From Actinobacteria bacterium UBA7422 (lineage in GTDB: Bacteria; Actinomycetota; Actinomycetes; S36-B12): 28,643 nt of DNA. The position numbers and the translations under genes are program-made. How positions within the stretch are numbered: the stretch's first letter is position 1; every line of letters begins with the position of its first letter. The notes beneath the pieces are model-generated. The model worked only from the letters and a program-made list of their open reading frames with translations. It made no database searches and had not been told where the DNA came from. Shown here piece by piece: positions 16,062 to 23,245 of the stretch. The stretch is taken from positions 1 to 28,643 of the forward strand of contig DKME01000070.1 in assembly GCA_002469525.1 (NCBI GenBank), given 5' to 3'.

Positions 16062-17026
16062 AGGTGCTCGTCACAGGTGGCCGTGGGTTGCTTGGATCAG
16101 CGGTTATTCGCGAAGTCCAAGCCGCGGGGCATGAGTGCGTTGTTGTCCAACGAAATACAAGTGGCGTATCAGGAGTTCAGGAGTATTTGGACGACTTAAT
16201 CGCCCCAAGGTTTTCCAATGACTGGATGAAAGGCATAGGCGTTGTTATCCATCTAGCCGCAAAGGTCGGAATAGTGGGAAGCGGCGCGGAGTTCTATGAA
16301 TCCAATGTTCGCGCAACGCGACTTCTCATGGAGACCGCGAAGAGCCATGGAGTCCAGCGGTTCATCTACGCGTCTTCACCTTCTGTCGCTCACACCGGAA
16401 CACCGCTCATCGCGGCGGGTGCGTCTGTGGCCGATCCAGGTCGAGTGAGGGGCGCCTACAGTCAAACCAAAGCACAGGCAGAACTCGATGTCTTGAACGC
16501 ACATTCGCCAGATTTCCAAACAATAGCTCTGCGTCCTCACCTTGTGTGGGGACCGGGGGACACGCAATTGATTGAACGGGTCGTTTCACGCGCGCGGGCC
16601 GGCAAGCTGTTTTTGATCGACGGGGGCTATTCCCTGATCGACACGACCTTTGTGACCAATGCTGCGAGTGCATTTGCCCAGGCCATTACCGCCACGGAGA
16701 ATGCTTATGGACTGGCTCATATGGTTACTAACGGCCAACCCAGAACGGTCAGAGAAACATTAGCTCAGATAACAAATGCTGCAGGGCTCCCGGCGCCCAC
16801 CCGCAGTGTCCCATTCCGAGCCGCAATTGCGGCCGGATATGCCGCGGAAGTGCTCTGGAAAAATCGTAAAGATGAACCACCCCTGACGTCATTTCTCGTT
16901 GAACAACTCGCAACCGCTCACTGGTTTGACATTACAAGAACGAAAAGCTTGCTCAATTGGGATCCAGTCACTTCACTTGACCAAGGTTTTGCTGAATTGG
17001 CCAAATGGTATTCAAGCAGTAGGTAG
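16058..17026 (+). CDS. oleD: OleD, NAD(P)H-dependent 2-alkyl-3-ketoacid reductase
   Basis: Reduces the beta-keto acid made by OleA to the beta-hydroxy acid used by the OleC half of the preceding protein. It is an extended SDR of the 3-beta-HSD/epimerase type with 322 residues: TGGRGLLGS near the N-terminus, VIHLAAKVG, the catalytic Ser in IYASSPSV and Tyr-x-x-x-Lys in GAYSQTKAQAE, then LRPHLVWGPGD, typical of this group. The GTG start at 16058 overlaps the oleBC stop as GTGA, so translation is coupled. It is the last gene of the operon. No terminator is visible in the 80 bases before the next gene. Confidence 0.93.
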   Translation: MKVLVTGGRGLLGSAVIREVQAAGHECVVVQRNTSGVSGVQEYLDDLIAPRFSNDWMKGIGVVIHLAAKVGIVGSGAEFYESNVRATRLLMETAKSHGVQRFIYASSPSVAHTGTPLIAAGASVADPGRVRGAYSQTKAQAELDVLNAHSPDFQTIALRPHLVWGPGDTQLIERVVSRARAGKLFLIDGGYSLIDTTFVTNAASAFAQAITATENAYGLAHMVTNGQPRTVRETLAQITNAAGLPAPTRSVPFRAAIAAGYAAEVLWKNRKDEPPLTSFLVEQLATAHWFDITRTKSLLNWDPVTSLDQGFAELAKWYSSSR

Positions 17027-17039
17027 GGAATTCATTGCA

Positions 17040-17070
17040 ATGTTCGCGACATGTTCGCGACATTCGGGAC
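17040..17070 (+). repeat. 11-bp tandem repeat next to the PotD-like gene promoter
   Basis: ATGTTCGCGAC occurs twice head to tail (17040-17050 and 17051-17061), followed by a shorter, imperfect third copy ATTCGGGAC (17062-17070). The period is about one helical turn and the array ends one base before the -35 box at 17072. Each unit holds the self-complementary core TCGCGA. It is possibly a regulator-binding array. Confidence 0.7.
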
Positions 17071-17071
17071 T

Positions 17072-17100
17072 TTGCATGTGAACCCAAAGTGTCATAAGTT
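17072..17100 (+). promoter_or_regulatory. Sigma-70-type promoter of the PotD-like gene, leaderless
   Basis: TTGCAT (17072-17077), a 17-base spacer, TAAGTT (17095-17100), then six bases to ATG 17107. It is the best promoter match in the window. There is no ribosome site, so the mRNA should start at the start codon. Confidence 0.7.
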
Positions 17101-17106
17101 TGTTAC

Positions 17107-18318
17107 ATGACATGGCGAACCTCAATTTCCCGTAGAAATCTTTTGGTTGCTGGTGGCGTAGGTGCCGGAGCGGCAACACTCGCCGCCTGCGGTGCGGGCA
17201 CGACATCAAATGCGCCCACGACCGCAACTCCATCGGGCACTCCAAGCGACGATGTAACACCGAGCCCTGAACCGAGCGTTACAGATCTTTCAGAGTCGGA
17301 GAAGGTTGTATATTTTTCGAATTGGCCCCAGTACATTGACGTATCGAAAAAGAACCCAACTACGTTGGGAGACTTTATTTCGAGCACTGGGATTGACGTT
17401 GTATACACCGACGATATCAACGACAGCAACGAGTTTTTTGCAAAAGTTCGTACCAATCTCGAACAGGGTCGTAGCATTGATCGCGATATTGTTGTTCTCA
17501 CGGAAGAGGGAGTTCAGTTATTCATCGCCTCAGGTTTTGCGGCCCCGTTAAACAAAGAACTAATTCCAAATTGGGTAAATCTGTTGCCATCCTTGAAAGA
17601 AGCTCCATTTGATCCAGGTCGAGAATATTCGCTACCGTGGCAGTCCGGCTTCACTGGAATTGGTTGGAATACGCCATTACTCGAGCGCGAACTGGGGGTA
17701 AAGAAAATAACTTCATTCGACCAATTCTTCGATCCAAAGCTAAAGGGGCGCGTCACGATTCTCTCTGAGATGACTGACAGCATGGGCCTGATGCTCAATT
17801 GGCTCGGTTTTGACATGGCAAACTTCACGCAACAAGAATTTGATCAGGCGCTGGAAGTCTTAGTGCAGAAAGTCGATGAGGGTTTCATTCGACAGGTAAC
17901 GGGTAACGACTACATTGCTGCGCTTGATAGTGGCGATGCAATCGCATCGATCGGCTGGTCCGGGGACGTCCTTGCGCTGGGAAAGAAGTTCGGATTCGCA
18001 ATTCCAGACTCGGGAGGAATGCTGTGGGCTGACAGCATGTTGATTCCTTCGGTTGCAACTCACAAGGCAAATGCAGAGCGCCTCATGAACTACTATTACG
18101 ACCCAGTGGTTGCTGCGCGGCTGGTCGAATGGGTTCAGTATGTGTGCCCGGTGGAGGGTGCCAAAGAAGCGATGGAACAGATCGATCCTGATTTGGTTGA
18201 CGACAAATGGATTTTCCCAACCCCTGAATTGTTGGCAACCGTCTCCGAATTCATGACTACGGATCTGGAAACGAGCTTGGCCTATGACCGACAGTTCCAG
18301 AAAGCCGTCAATACGTAG
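17107..18318 (+). CDS. PotD-like (spermidine/putrescine) substrate-binding lipoprotein
   Basis: The solute-binding part of an ABC importer, tethered outside the membrane. The 403-residue precursor has a twin-arginine motif SRRNLL (8-13) and a lipobox LAAC with Cys28, so it is probably exported folded and then lipidated. A Thr/Ser/Pro linker (about 31-60) leads into the PotD fold, which begins VVYFSNWPQYID and continues with DIVVLTEEGVQLF, LPWQSGFTGIGWN, DPKLKGRVTILSEM, DAIASIGWSGD and EWVQYVCPVEGA. The family binds polyamines; exact ligand unknown. No permease or ATPase gene is adjacent, so it must work with parts encoded elsewhere or serve another role. It is followed ten bases later by tgt. 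Confidence 0.9.
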   Translation: MTWRTSISRRNLLVAGGVGAGAATLAACGAGTTSNAPTTATPSGTPSDDVTPSPEPSVTDLSESEKVVYFSNWPQYIDVSKKNPTTLGDFISSTGIDVVYTDDINDSNEFFAKVRTNLEQGRSIDRDIVVLTEEGVQLFIASGFAAPLNKELIPNWVNLLPSLKEAPFDPGREYSLPWQSGFTGIGWNTPLLERELGVKKITSFDQFFDPKLKGRVTILSEMTDSMGLMLNWLGFDMANFTQQEFDQALEVLVQKVDEGFIRQVTGNDYIAALDSGDAIASIGWSGDVLALGKKFGFAIPDSGGMLWADSMLIPSVATHKANAERLMNYYYDPVVAARLVEWVQYVCPVEGAKEAMEQIDPDLVDDKWIFPTPELLATVSEFMTTDLETSLAYDRQFQKAVNT

Positions 18319-18321
18319 TAT
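18316..18321 (+). promoter_or_regulatory. Leaderless -10 box of tgt, overlapping the upstream stop codon
   Basis: TAGTAT contains the TAG stop of the PotD-like gene and lies six bases before GTG 18328. The tgt gene has no ribosome site, so it may have its own leaderless transcript. No clear -35 is seen. Confidence 0.45.
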
Positions 18322-18327
18322 TGCGCG

Positions 18328-19548
18328 GTGACCCACGGATTTGACATTACTTCTCGGCTTGAGAACGGGCGGGGTCGAACCGGTGTAATTACTACGCCCC
18401 ACGGTCAGATCCAGACCCCTGCATTCATTCCCGTGGGAACGAAAGGCACCGTCAAGTCGGTGCTGCCAGAAAGCGTTCGAGACCTTGGTGCCCAAGCGAT
18501 CCTTTCGAACGCGTACCACCTTTACCTGCAACCTGGCACCGAGATTATTGACAGTGCCGGTGGACTCGGTGCATTCATGAATTGGCCGCTTCCAACATTC
18601 ACCGACAGCGGTGGATTTCAGGTTCTGTCTTTGGGTGTGGGTTTCAAAAAAGTACTATCGATGGATAGCACGAACACGGTCGAAAGCGACGTAATCGCTC
18701 CAGGCAAGGATCGGCTAGCACACGTCGATGACGAAGGAGTCACTTTCAAGTCGCATCTAGATGGATCAAGACACCGATTCAGTGCTGAGGTGTCCATGCA
18801 AGTACAACATGCAATTGGTGCGGACATCATGTTCGCATTTGACGAGTGCACAACGTTGATGAACACGCGTGAGTATCAAATGATCGCAATGCGTCGAACA
18901 CTTGAGTGGGCACAGCGATGTATCGATGAACACCGGCGATTGACGCTGGAGCATTCTTCAAAGCCCTACCAAATGCTTTTTGGAGTCGTTCAAGGTGCGA
19001 ACTACGAAGACTTGCGTAGAAAGGCGGCCAAGGAAATAGGTGAACTTGATTTTGACGGATTTGGCATTGGCGGTGCATTAGACAAAGAGACCCTTGGCAC
19101 GATTATCGGATGGGTGGTGGACGAGTTACCCGAAAATAAACCCCGCCACTTATTGGGAATAGGGGAACCACTAGATCTTTTTGAGGGTGCGGAAAACGGG
19201 GCAGACACGTTTGACTGTGTAGCTCCCACGCGCAATGCAAGAAACTCGGCACTGCTTACAGCTGAAGGCAGGTTTAACGTCTCTAATGCTTTCAGCAGAG
19301 GGAACAGTAATCCCATTGACACCGCATGTGACTGTTACACCTGTTTGAATTTCTCCCAGGGATACCTACACCATGCTTTCAAAGCTAATGAGTTGATTTT
19401 TCCAACCTTGGCAAGTATTCACAATTTGAGATTTACAGTCCGGTTGGTAGATCAGATCCGTGAACACATGAACGCGGGGACGTATCGTGAGTTCAAAGAA
19501 GAATGGGTTGCGCGTTTTTTGACTGGTCGCTACGCCAAGAAGATCTAA
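18328..19548 (+). CDS. tgt: tRNA-guanine transglycosylase (queuosine pathway)
   Basis: Swaps guanine 34 of tRNAs with GUN anticodons (Asp, Asn, His, Tyr) for a queuosine precursor base. With 406 residues it is longer than the E. coli enzyme (about 375), mainly through an insertion around residues 103-135. Visible residues: Asp93 in TDSGGFQ; Asp172 in FAFDECT; GVVQGANYEDLR (219-230); GIGEP (277-281); the nucleophile Asp296 in TFDCVAPTRNARN; and zinc ligands Cys334, Cys336, Cys339 and His365 with the family spacing. The start is GTG 18328. The stop overlaps that of the convergent YhhQ transporter by three bases; together they suggest a salvage pathway. No queuosine-synthesis gene is present here. 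Confidence 0.96.
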   Translation: MTHGFDITSRLENGRGRTGVITTPHGQIQTPAFIPVGTKGTVKSVLPESVRDLGAQAILSNAYHLYLQPGTEIIDSAGGLGAFMNWPLPTFTDSGGFQVLSLGVGFKKVLSMDSTNTVESDVIAPGKDRLAHVDDEGVTFKSHLDGSRHRFSAEVSMQVQHAIGADIMFAFDECTTLMNTREYQMIAMRRTLEWAQRCIDEHRRLTLEHSSKPYQMLFGVVQGANYEDLRRKAAKEIGELDFDGFGIGGALDKETLGTIIGWVVDELPENKPRHLLGIGEPLDLFEGAENGADTFDCVAPTRNARNSALLTAEGRFNVSNAFSRGNSNPIDTACDCYTCLNFSQGYLHHAFKANELIFPTLASIHNLRFTVRLVDQIREHMNAGTYREFKEEWVARFLTGRYAKKI

Positions 19549-20240
19549 TTTTGTAGGTAGGTTGGTTCACGTTTCTTGATTGCCCGAATGACGGGGTAAC
19601 TGACCGGGAGTAGAAGAACTTCCAACAATGTCTTATAGAGGTAACCCACCAAAACATAGTTGAGAAAGTCTGCCCCGGTAATCACTCCATAAAATGCAAC
19701 AGTGCAAAAGACGAGGGTGTCGGCGAACTCGCCCACAACGGTTGAACCGATCAGCCGAGCCCACAAATGCTTTTCTTTGGTTTTTTGCTTGATCTTTACG
19801 AGAACATAAGCATTGAGCAGCTGTCCAACCAAATATCCCAGGACACTCGCCAAAACAATTCGAGGAACGAACCCCAGGACGGACTCGAAAGCATCCTGAT
19901 ATTCGTATGCGTCGGCCGCAGGGGAGATTTGAACAAAATAGAAAGTTAGTGCCGCAAGAATTGACATGGCAAAACCTGTAAAAATTGCCCGGCGGGCGGC
20001 TTTCCAGCCGTATACCTCGCTAAGAATGTCACCGATAATGTAAGTGAGAGGGAACAGGAAAACGCCACCATCGGTAATGAAAGGTCCAAATTCGATTAGT
20101 TTCGTCGCACCGATATTTGAGATTAGCAACACCCCAACAAAGACCGCCACTATGTAGGGGTACAGGGAACTGTCAAATTTCGCGAAGTGAACACGGTTAA
20201 CGTCATTCATCTCGCGCGCTGGAGTAGGTGTGTTGGTCAT
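19545..20240 (-). CDS. yhhQ: YhhQ/VUT-family queuosine precursor transporter
   Basis: Inner-membrane transporter of 231 residues, of the family (YhhQ/VUT) shown to import queuosine precursors such as preQ0 and preQ1. Features include several hydrophobic helices; the N-terminal ISNIGATKLIEFGPFITDGG with FLFPLTYIIGDILSEVYGW, which is the signature region; GFVPRIVLASVLGYLVGQLLN; and GSTVVGEFADTLVFCTVAFYG. The start is ATG 20240 or the later ATG 20210 (MNDVNRVHF); the conserved part begins after both. A longer reading would run through the tRNA gene and is rejected. It lies directly downstream of tRNA-Arg, with two bases between A73 and ATG 20240, and converges with tgt, its likely functional partner. 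Confidence 0.92.
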   Translation of the reverse strand: MTNTPTPAREMNDVNRVHFAKFDSSLYPYIVAVFVGVLLISNIGATKLIEFGPFITDGGVFLFPLTYIIGDILSEVYGWKAARRAIFTGFAMSILAALTFYFVQISPAADAYEYQDAFESVLGFVPRIVLASVLGYLVGQLLNAYVLVKIKQKTKEKHLWARLIGSTVVGEFADTLVFCTVAFYGVITGADFLNYVLVGYLYKTLLEVLLLPVSYPVIRAIKKREPTYLQN

Positions 20241-20242
20241 TG

Positions 20243-20315
20243 TGCCCCCGGCAGGATTCGAACCTGCGACCTTCGGTACCGGAAACCGGCGCTCTATCCC
20301 CTGAGCTACGGAGGC
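20243..20315 (-). tRNA. tRNA-Arg (anticodon CCG)
   Basis: A 73-nt cloverleaf on the minus strand. The acceptor stem is GCCTCCG with CGGGGGC (one G-U pair); the D arm has GCTC/GAGC; the anticodon loop is TTCCGGT with CCG at 34-36, reading CGG; the T arm is GCAGG-TTCGAAT-CCTGC; the discriminator is A73. The anticodon stem is CCGGT/ACCGA, leaving C27 opposite A43 unpaired. CCA is not encoded. A TAGCCT hexamer (20332-20327) lies suitably upstream as a possible -10. Confidence 0.96.
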
Positions 20316-20343
20316 AGGGGACGGTAAGGCTAGCAGCGCACCC

Positions 20344-21336
20344 GTGTGCCAACATGTCACGGTGGCCGGTTTGCGTGAAGGGGTGAACAACCTAGTGAAT
20401 CTGCCTTACTTAGGACCTCCGATTGCATTTGGACAGCACTTTATTGCTCGCTTCGGGGCGCTGAATATCTCACTTGTGTCTGGTGGGTTGGCGTACTATG
20501 TAATTCTGGCGTTGGCCCCACTAGCAATTTCTGTTGGGGCGGTTGCTGGCATTTTCGTGAATCAAAAGCAATTTACTGACGGCTGGGAATCGGTGGTGAG
20601 TCGTGCTCCGGATTCATTCAGCGGCCTTGACACGGCAGTTGAAGCCTTAACGAATTTGGCACGGACCGCATCCGCCGGATCGGTTACCATCACTTCGATC
20701 GTGAGCGTTGTTGTGGCGATCTACGTTTCTCAGAAGGTCGTTCATGGAGTTCTACGAGTTCAGGATCAGATATTTCTCAACGTTAGTGCCGCCCCGGGAC
20801 TAATCGCTCGAGCTAAATCAGCACTAATCGCTCTCGCTTTTATCGTGGTCGCGGTGTCGCTGCTCATGGCGGTTACCGTCGTGCCGGCAATTTTGAAGAG
20901 CCTGAACGTAGAAACCACACTCCTTACCCTGCTCGATTCGCTGGGTTGGTTAGCGCCAGCGATTCTCGTCTACTTCGTAGTGTGGTTTGTCATGCGCAAG
21001 ACGAGCGGCTCGACAGGCGTCCTGACGTGGAGATCCCCAGGACTCTTGGTTTCCACGGTCTTAATAATCGCTTCTATTGGCATTTTTGGAATCTATGTCG
21101 ACCTTTCCTCGACGGTGGGGTCAGCCCTAGTTGTATTTGGTGCGCCGATCGCAGTTCTGATCTGGGTTTACTTGGCTTTTCTTGCCTTTTTTAGCGGTTC
21201 GATCGTTGAAGCGATCCACAGGGACCGCCGCTCAACGGGAAAACCAACGTGGGGGACCGGCAATGAGGGCGATAAGGAAAGCACCGGCAGCAGCACCGAT
21301 TCCAGTGCTGAGCATCGAGATTCCTGGGAGAATTAG
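20344..21336 (+). CDS. YihY/BrkB-family inner membrane protein
   Basis: About 330 residues with around six hydrophobic helices and the family patterns: an N-terminal amphipathic region, ARFGALNISLVSGGLAYYVILALAPLAI, YVSQKVVHGVLRVQD, the pair of long helices around ALIALAFIVVAVSLLMAV, and GSALVVFGAPIAVLIWVYLAFLAFFSGSIVEAI near the end. The family was once called ribonuclease BN, but that activity belongs to another protein; its real function is uncertain, perhaps a transporter. A hydrophilic Gly/Ser/Glu tail follows. The start is uncertain: GTG 20344 is taken, but GTG 20395 has a GAAGGGG stretch upstream. Its last 105 bases overlap a convergent small gene. Confidence 0.85.
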   Translation: MCQHVTVAGLREGVNNLVNLPYLGPPIAFGQHFIARFGALNISLVSGGLAYYVILALAPLAISVGAVAGIFVNQKQFTDGWESVVSRAPDSFSGLDTAVEALTNLARTASAGSVTITSIVSVVVAIYVSQKVVHGVLRVQDQIFLNVSAAPGLIARAKSALIALAFIVVAVSLLMAVTVVPAILKSLNVETTLLTLLDSLGWLAPAILVYFVVWFVMRKTSGSTGVLTWRSPGLLVSTVLIIASIGIFGIYVDLSSTVGSALVVFGAPIAVLIWVYLAFLAFFSGSIVEAIHRDRRSTGKPTWGTGNEGDKESTGSSTDSSAEHRDSWEN

Positions 21337-21525
21337 GCCAGAGACTGCACCACCCGCACCCATTACCGCTGCCCCTGCAGTCGCGAAGGGGATCCGCCCG
21401 CCAGAACTTGTTTCACCGCTCTTGGCAGGAGTTTTTGAAGCTGACTTGGGCGAGGGCGTGGCCTTCTGGGAATCTTGTGAACCTATTTCCCTTAATAATT
21501 TTTCGATTTCGTCATCTGTTGACAT
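21232..21525 (-). CDS. Small membrane protein, hypothetical
   Basis: A 97-residue ORF that begins MSTDDEIEKLLREIGSQ, an acidic amphipathic helix, followed by a Ser/Lys/Pro/Thr linker and a Gly- and Ala-rich hydrophobic region (about residues 47-90) with small-residue spacing (GAAVMGAGGAVSG, GIGAAAGAFLIALIAG) that could form one or two packed helices. I do not recognise a family. Support for it being real comes from the start: a TAGAGT box lies six bases upstream of the ATG, the same leaderless spacing as eight other genes here, and the upstream part fills an otherwise empty gap. Its last third is antisense to the end of the YihY-like gene (21232-21336). The opposite-strand ORF over the same bases is less convincing. 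Confidence 0.6.
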   Translation of the reverse strand: MSTDDEIEKLLREIGSQDSQKATPSPKSASKTPAKSGETSSGGRIPFATAGAAVMGAGGAVSGLILPGISMLSTGIGAAAGAFLIALIAGPPRWFSR

Positions 21526-21531
21526 ATGCGC

Positions 21532-21537
21532 ACTCTA
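21532..21537 (-). promoter_or_regulatory. Leaderless -10 box of the small membrane protein
   Basis: On the minus strand TAGAGT, then six bases (GCGCAT), then ATG at 21525. The promoter is nested with that of argS across a 48-bp gap. Confidence 0.5.
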
Positions 21538-21561
21538 TGTCAGTACATGTGATGGGGCAGA

Positions 21562-21567
21562 TACGCT
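21562..21567 (+). promoter_or_regulatory. Leaderless -10 box of argS
   Basis: TACGCT, then six bases (CACGCC), then GTG at 21574. There is no ribosome site. The expected -35 position is about 21539-21544 (GTCAGT, poor). Confidence 0.5.
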
Positions 21568-21573
21568 CACGCC

Positions 21574-23226
21574 GTGGCAATTGAAGATACTCGTAGAGCT
21601 GTGCAGCGGGTCGTCGATCAACTTTGCGAACAAGGAATTTTGACCGCTACGGTCGAAGTGTCTTTGGAACGACCCAAGTCACGCGACCATGGAGACTATG
21701 CGACGAACGTCGCCCTAGTTGCAGCAAAGTATTCAACAATTCCACCACGGGAGCTTGGGAATCTAATCGCTGAACGCCTGAGCCTGGATCCGGCATTCAC
21801 CGAGGTTACTGTGGCAGGGCCTGGATTTGTCAACATAAAACTCTCAGCACGGGCGCAAGGCGAAATAGCTCAACGGGCCGTCGAACTTGGGTCCGCCTAC
21901 GGTCGTAACGACACCTTGACTGGAAAAAGTTTCAATATTGAATTTATCTCGGCGAATCCGACGGGCCCCTTGCACTTAGGACACACGCGATGGGCCGCTG
22001 TGGGAGATGCCCTCGCTCGAGTTTTGGCCGCTGCTGGAGCAGACGTCACCACGGAGTTCTATATCAATGACCGTGGTGTCCAGATGGATAAATTTGGGGC
22101 TTCCGTCATGGCCGCTTCACACGGAGACTCAGTTCCTGAAGACGGGTACCACGGTGGTTACATCTTGGATCTGGCTGCAGCGATTGTCAGACTGCACCCT
22201 GAGTTTGCGCAGTTGTCCTTGAGTGATCAATTGGTTGCTTATCGCGAAGCGGCTTATGCCCTGCAATTACAGCAGCAAAAAGACGTACTTGGGATTTTCC
22301 GGACGCACTTTGACGTGTGGTATTCCGAACGCAGACTCTATGAATCAGGCGCGGTCGAACGAGCACAGTCGCGCCTTGAAGAGCAAGGGCATGTGTACTC
22401 ATCTGATGGCGCTTTGTGGCTTCGCACGACCACCTTCGGCGATGACAAAGACAGGGTTCTCATTAAAGAAAATGGCGAAAGAACCTATTTCGCTGCCGAC
22501 ACGGCGTACTACGTGGACAAGCGGATGCGCGGCTGTGACACCGCGATCTATCTCTTGGGAGCAGACCACCACGGATATGTGAATCGGCTTCGCGCTGTTG
22601 CGGCCTGTGCTGGAGACGACATGGACGAAAATATTGAGGTCTTAATCGGGCAACTGGTGAAAATTACGCGTGGGGGAGTAGAGGTCAAGCTCTCCAAGCG
22701 GTCGGGGCAAATTGTTACCCTCGAAGAACTCGTTGAAGAAGTAGGCGTGGACGCGGCTCGCTACACATTAGCTCGCTACCCGGTCGACACACCGCTTGTT
22801 GTTGATTTGGAAGAAATTGCTCGCAAGGCTAATGACAACCCGGTCTTTTATGTGCAGTACGCACACGCTCGAATCAGTTCTGTACTAAGAAATGCACGCG
22901 ACCTGGGAGTTAACTGGCGCGAAGCTGAATTCCAACCCGAACTGCTTAACTCGGATCAAGAGAATGAATTGCTCGGCGTTCTAGAGAAGTTCCCGGCAGT
23001 GATTGCAACGGCGGCGGAATTGCGAGAACCCCACCGAGTTGCCCGCTATCTAGAAGAACTTGCCACTGCTTATCACCGTTTTTATGACGCATGCCGAGTG
23101 CTGCCCCGCTCAGATGAAGAACTGAGTGAATCTCATATCGCTCGGCTGTGGGTGTGCGCGGCAGCACAGCAAACACTGTCAAACGGCTTGGATCTCCTTG
23201 GAGTCAGCGCTCCAGAAAAAATGTAG
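21574..23226 (+). CDS. argS: Arginyl-tRNA synthetase
   Basis: Class I aminoacyl-tRNA synthetase that charges tRNA-Arg, one isoacceptor of which is encoded 1.3 kb away. It has 550 residues, the normal length. An N-terminal Add1 domain (about 1-95, with DHGDYATNVAL) precedes the catalytic core with FISANPTGPLHLGH (HIGH motif at 134-137) and INDRGVQMDKFG; KLSKR (372-376) stands for KMSKS; the C-terminal DALR helical domain starts around NPVFYVQYAHARI and the protein ends LLGVSAPEKM as usual. The start is GTG 21574, supported by the -10 box six bases upstream. lysA follows 19 bases later with its own predicted promoter. Confidence 0.97.
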   Translation: MAIEDTRRAVQRVVDQLCEQGILTATVEVSLERPKSRDHGDYATNVALVAAKYSTIPPRELGNLIAERLSLDPAFTEVTVAGPGFVNIKLSARAQGEIAQRAVELGSAYGRNDTLTGKSFNIEFISANPTGPLHLGHTRWAAVGDALARVLAAAGADVTTEFYINDRGVQMDKFGASVMAASHGDSVPEDGYHGGYILDLAAAIVRLHPEFAQLSLSDQLVAYREAAYALQLQQQKDVLGIFRTHFDVWYSERRLYESGAVERAQSRLEEQGHVYSSDGALWLRTTTFGDDKDRVLIKENGERTYFAADTAYYVDKRMRGCDTAIYLLGADHHGYVNRLRAVAACAGDDMDENIEVLIGQLVKITRGGVEVKLSKRSGQIVTLEELVEEVGVDAARYTLARYPVDTPLVVDLEEIARKANDNPVFYVQYAHARISSVLRNARDLGVNWREAEFQPELLNSDQENELLGVLEKFPAVIATAAELREPHRVARYLEELATAYHRFYDACRVLPRSDEELSESHIARLWVCAAAQQTLSNGLDLLGVSAPEKM

Positions 23227-23233
23227 CGGCCAC

Positions 23234-23239
23234 TAGACT
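23234..23239 (+). promoter_or_regulatory. Leaderless -10 box of lysA
   Basis: TAGACT, then six bases (TTGTGT), then ATG at 23246. There is no ribosome site in the 19-base gap after argS, which supports ATG 23246 over an in-frame TTG at 23240. Confidence 0.5.
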
Positions 23240-23245
23240 TTGTGT

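Noticed and set aside
17860..18531. A 223-residue minus-strand ORF
   Set aside because: It is wholly antisense to the PotD-like gene and tgt, both with clear family motifs, and shows no recognisable domain.
20241..20390. N-terminal extension of the YhhQ transporter to 281 residues
   Set aside because: It would be read straight through the tRNA-Arg gene; the conserved part of the family begins after ATG 20210.
21182..21643. A 153-residue plus-strand ORF covering the gap before argS
   Set aside because: It runs into both the YihY-like gene and argS in other frames, has no ribosome site or -10 box at its start, and its sequence looks like the complement of the small minus-strand gene, which has a better start.
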